NCBI GenBank assembly: GCA_025464915.1
Contig: JAODNF010000232.1
Coordinates: 1-6,286, forward strand
Length of the DNA: 6,286 nucleotides
Direction: 5' to 3'
From: Frankiales bacterium
Lineage (GTDB): Bacteria > Actinomycetota > Actinomycetes > Mycobacteriales > SCTD01
Part shown: one piece after another, positions 6,027 through 6,286 of the stretch
Position numbering within the stretch: position 1 is the first letter of the stretch
How the letters are laid out: each line of letters begins with the position of its first letter
Position numbers and translations under genes: made by a program
Notes under the pieces: model-generated
What the model saw: only the letters and a program-made list of their open reading frames with translations
What the model was told of the DNA's origin: nothing
Database searches by the model: none

Positions 6027-6032
6027 AGGCTA
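6027..6032 (-). promoter_or_regulatory. Leaderless-type -10 element for rlmN
   Basis: Reading the minus strand, TAGCCT (TANNNT) is followed by exactly 6 bases (GGTGGG) and then the GTG start codon of rlmN. This is the spacing expected if transcription begins at the first base of the start codon, a common arrangement in actinobacteria. No clear -35 box was seen. The element would let rlmN be transcribed independently of cdsA. Confidence 0.5.
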
Positions 6033-6076
6033 CGGGCTGCGAACTTTGCGGGTGCCCACGACGAGATCAGCCTGGG

Positions 6077-6131
6077 CCACCCACAGAGATCACGGCCGCC
6101 ATCGCGGCGGCCCGAGGAACTCTGTGGGTGG
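6077..6131. terminator. Nested hairpin in the cdsA-rlmN gap; candidate terminator or attenuator arm
   Basis: CCACCCACAGAG (6077-6088) pairs perfectly over 12 bases with CTCTGTGGGTGG (6120-6131). Inside it GGCCGCC (6094-6100) pairs with GGCGGCC (6106-6112) around a 5-base loop. The structure lies after the cdsA stop and before the rlmN promoter. There is no T-run on either strand, so intrinsic termination is uncertain; many actinobacterial terminators lack one. Confidence 0.5.
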
Positions 6132-6167
6132 GCGCGCCGTCTCAGGCGAGAACCGCCCACAGAGTTC
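6117..6167. repeat. Second, mutually exclusive hairpin sharing the middle arm
   Basis: Positions 6117-6131 pair with 6153-6167 over 15 positions with one G-T wobble (core AACTCTGTGGG with CCCACAGAGTT), leaving a 21-base loop. The arm 6120-6131 is also used by the 6077-6131 hairpin, so only one can form at a time. In a transcript leaving cdsA (minus strand), this hairpin would form first, 10 bases after the cdsA stop. Confidence 0.55.
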
Positions 6168-6176
6168 GGTACGACG

Positions 6177-6286
6177 TCAGCCGACGAAGGCGAGAAGCAG
6201 CAGCCAGGCGAGGGGTGCGGTCGGCAGCAGCGAGTCGAGGCGGTCCATGATGCCGCCGTGGCCGGGCAGCAGGGTGCCCATGTCCT
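6177..6286 (-). CDS. cdsA: Phosphatidate cytidylyltransferase (CDP-diglyceride synthase), C-terminal end
   Basis: Only the last 35 residues are visible; the rest lies beyond the right edge. They read DMGTLLPGHGGIMDRLDS followed by a hydrophobic tail (APLAWLLLLAFVG). This contains the CdsA family signature PGHGGxMDRxD. CdsA is an integral inner-membrane enzyme that makes CDP-diacylglycerol from phosphatidate and CTP, the branch point for phospholipids. The final hydrophobic stretch would be its last membrane helix. The next gene downstream is rlmN, matching the conserved cdsA-rlmN order of many actinobacteria. The signature makes the assignment secure despite the short length. Confidence 0.93.
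   Translation of the reverse strand, partial: DMGTLLPGHGGIMDRLDSLLPTAPLAWLLLLAFVG

Noticed and set aside
6021..6176. Possible small gene in the cdsA-rlmN gap on the plus strand
   Set aside because: The open frame there is antisense to the ends of both flanking genes, is arginine/alanine-rich and has no ribosome binding site; hairpins account for most of the gap.

Overview
The window is high-GC DNA from an actinobacterium. GC-rich third codon positions, RlmN and CdsA as neighbours, and genes that appear to start without leaders all fit. The gene style resembles Nocardioidaceae or a relative, but that is an impression and not a proven placement. There are eight protein genes (two cut by the window edges) and no RNA genes, CRISPR arrays or insertion sequences that I can see.

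Positions 1-4549 hold a catabolic-looking module built around a divergent promoter at about 2807-2843. Leftward (minus strand) runs a tightly packed operon: a type I Baeyer-Villiger monooxygenase (2806-923), a TetR-family repressor (926-366, ATGA overlap) and an HSL-type alpha/beta-hydrolase esterase (356 to beyond position 1). Rightward runs a zinc-dependent alcohol dehydrogenase (2844-3833) and an SDR dehydrogenase (3830-4549, ATGA overlap). Read together, these suggest oxidation of a secondary alcohol to a ketone, insertion of oxygen to give an ester or lactone, and hydrolysis to an alcohol plus an acid. The natural substrate cannot be read from the sequence. An imperfect inverted repeat at 2807-2832 lies across the gap between the two first genes and is the natural candidate for the TetR operator.

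Positions 4533-6286 are minus-strand genes: the end of cdsA (phosphatidate cytidylyltransferase), rlmN (23S rRNA/tRNA adenine-C2 methyltransferase) and a small two-helix membrane protein of unknown function. The last converges on the SDR gene with a 17-base tail overlap. The cdsA-rlmN gap carries three copies of a CCCACAGAG-containing arm that can form two mutually exclusive hairpins, followed by a leaderless-type promoter directly in front of rlmN. The window therefore spans a junction between conserved housekeeping genes and an accessory metabolic cluster.
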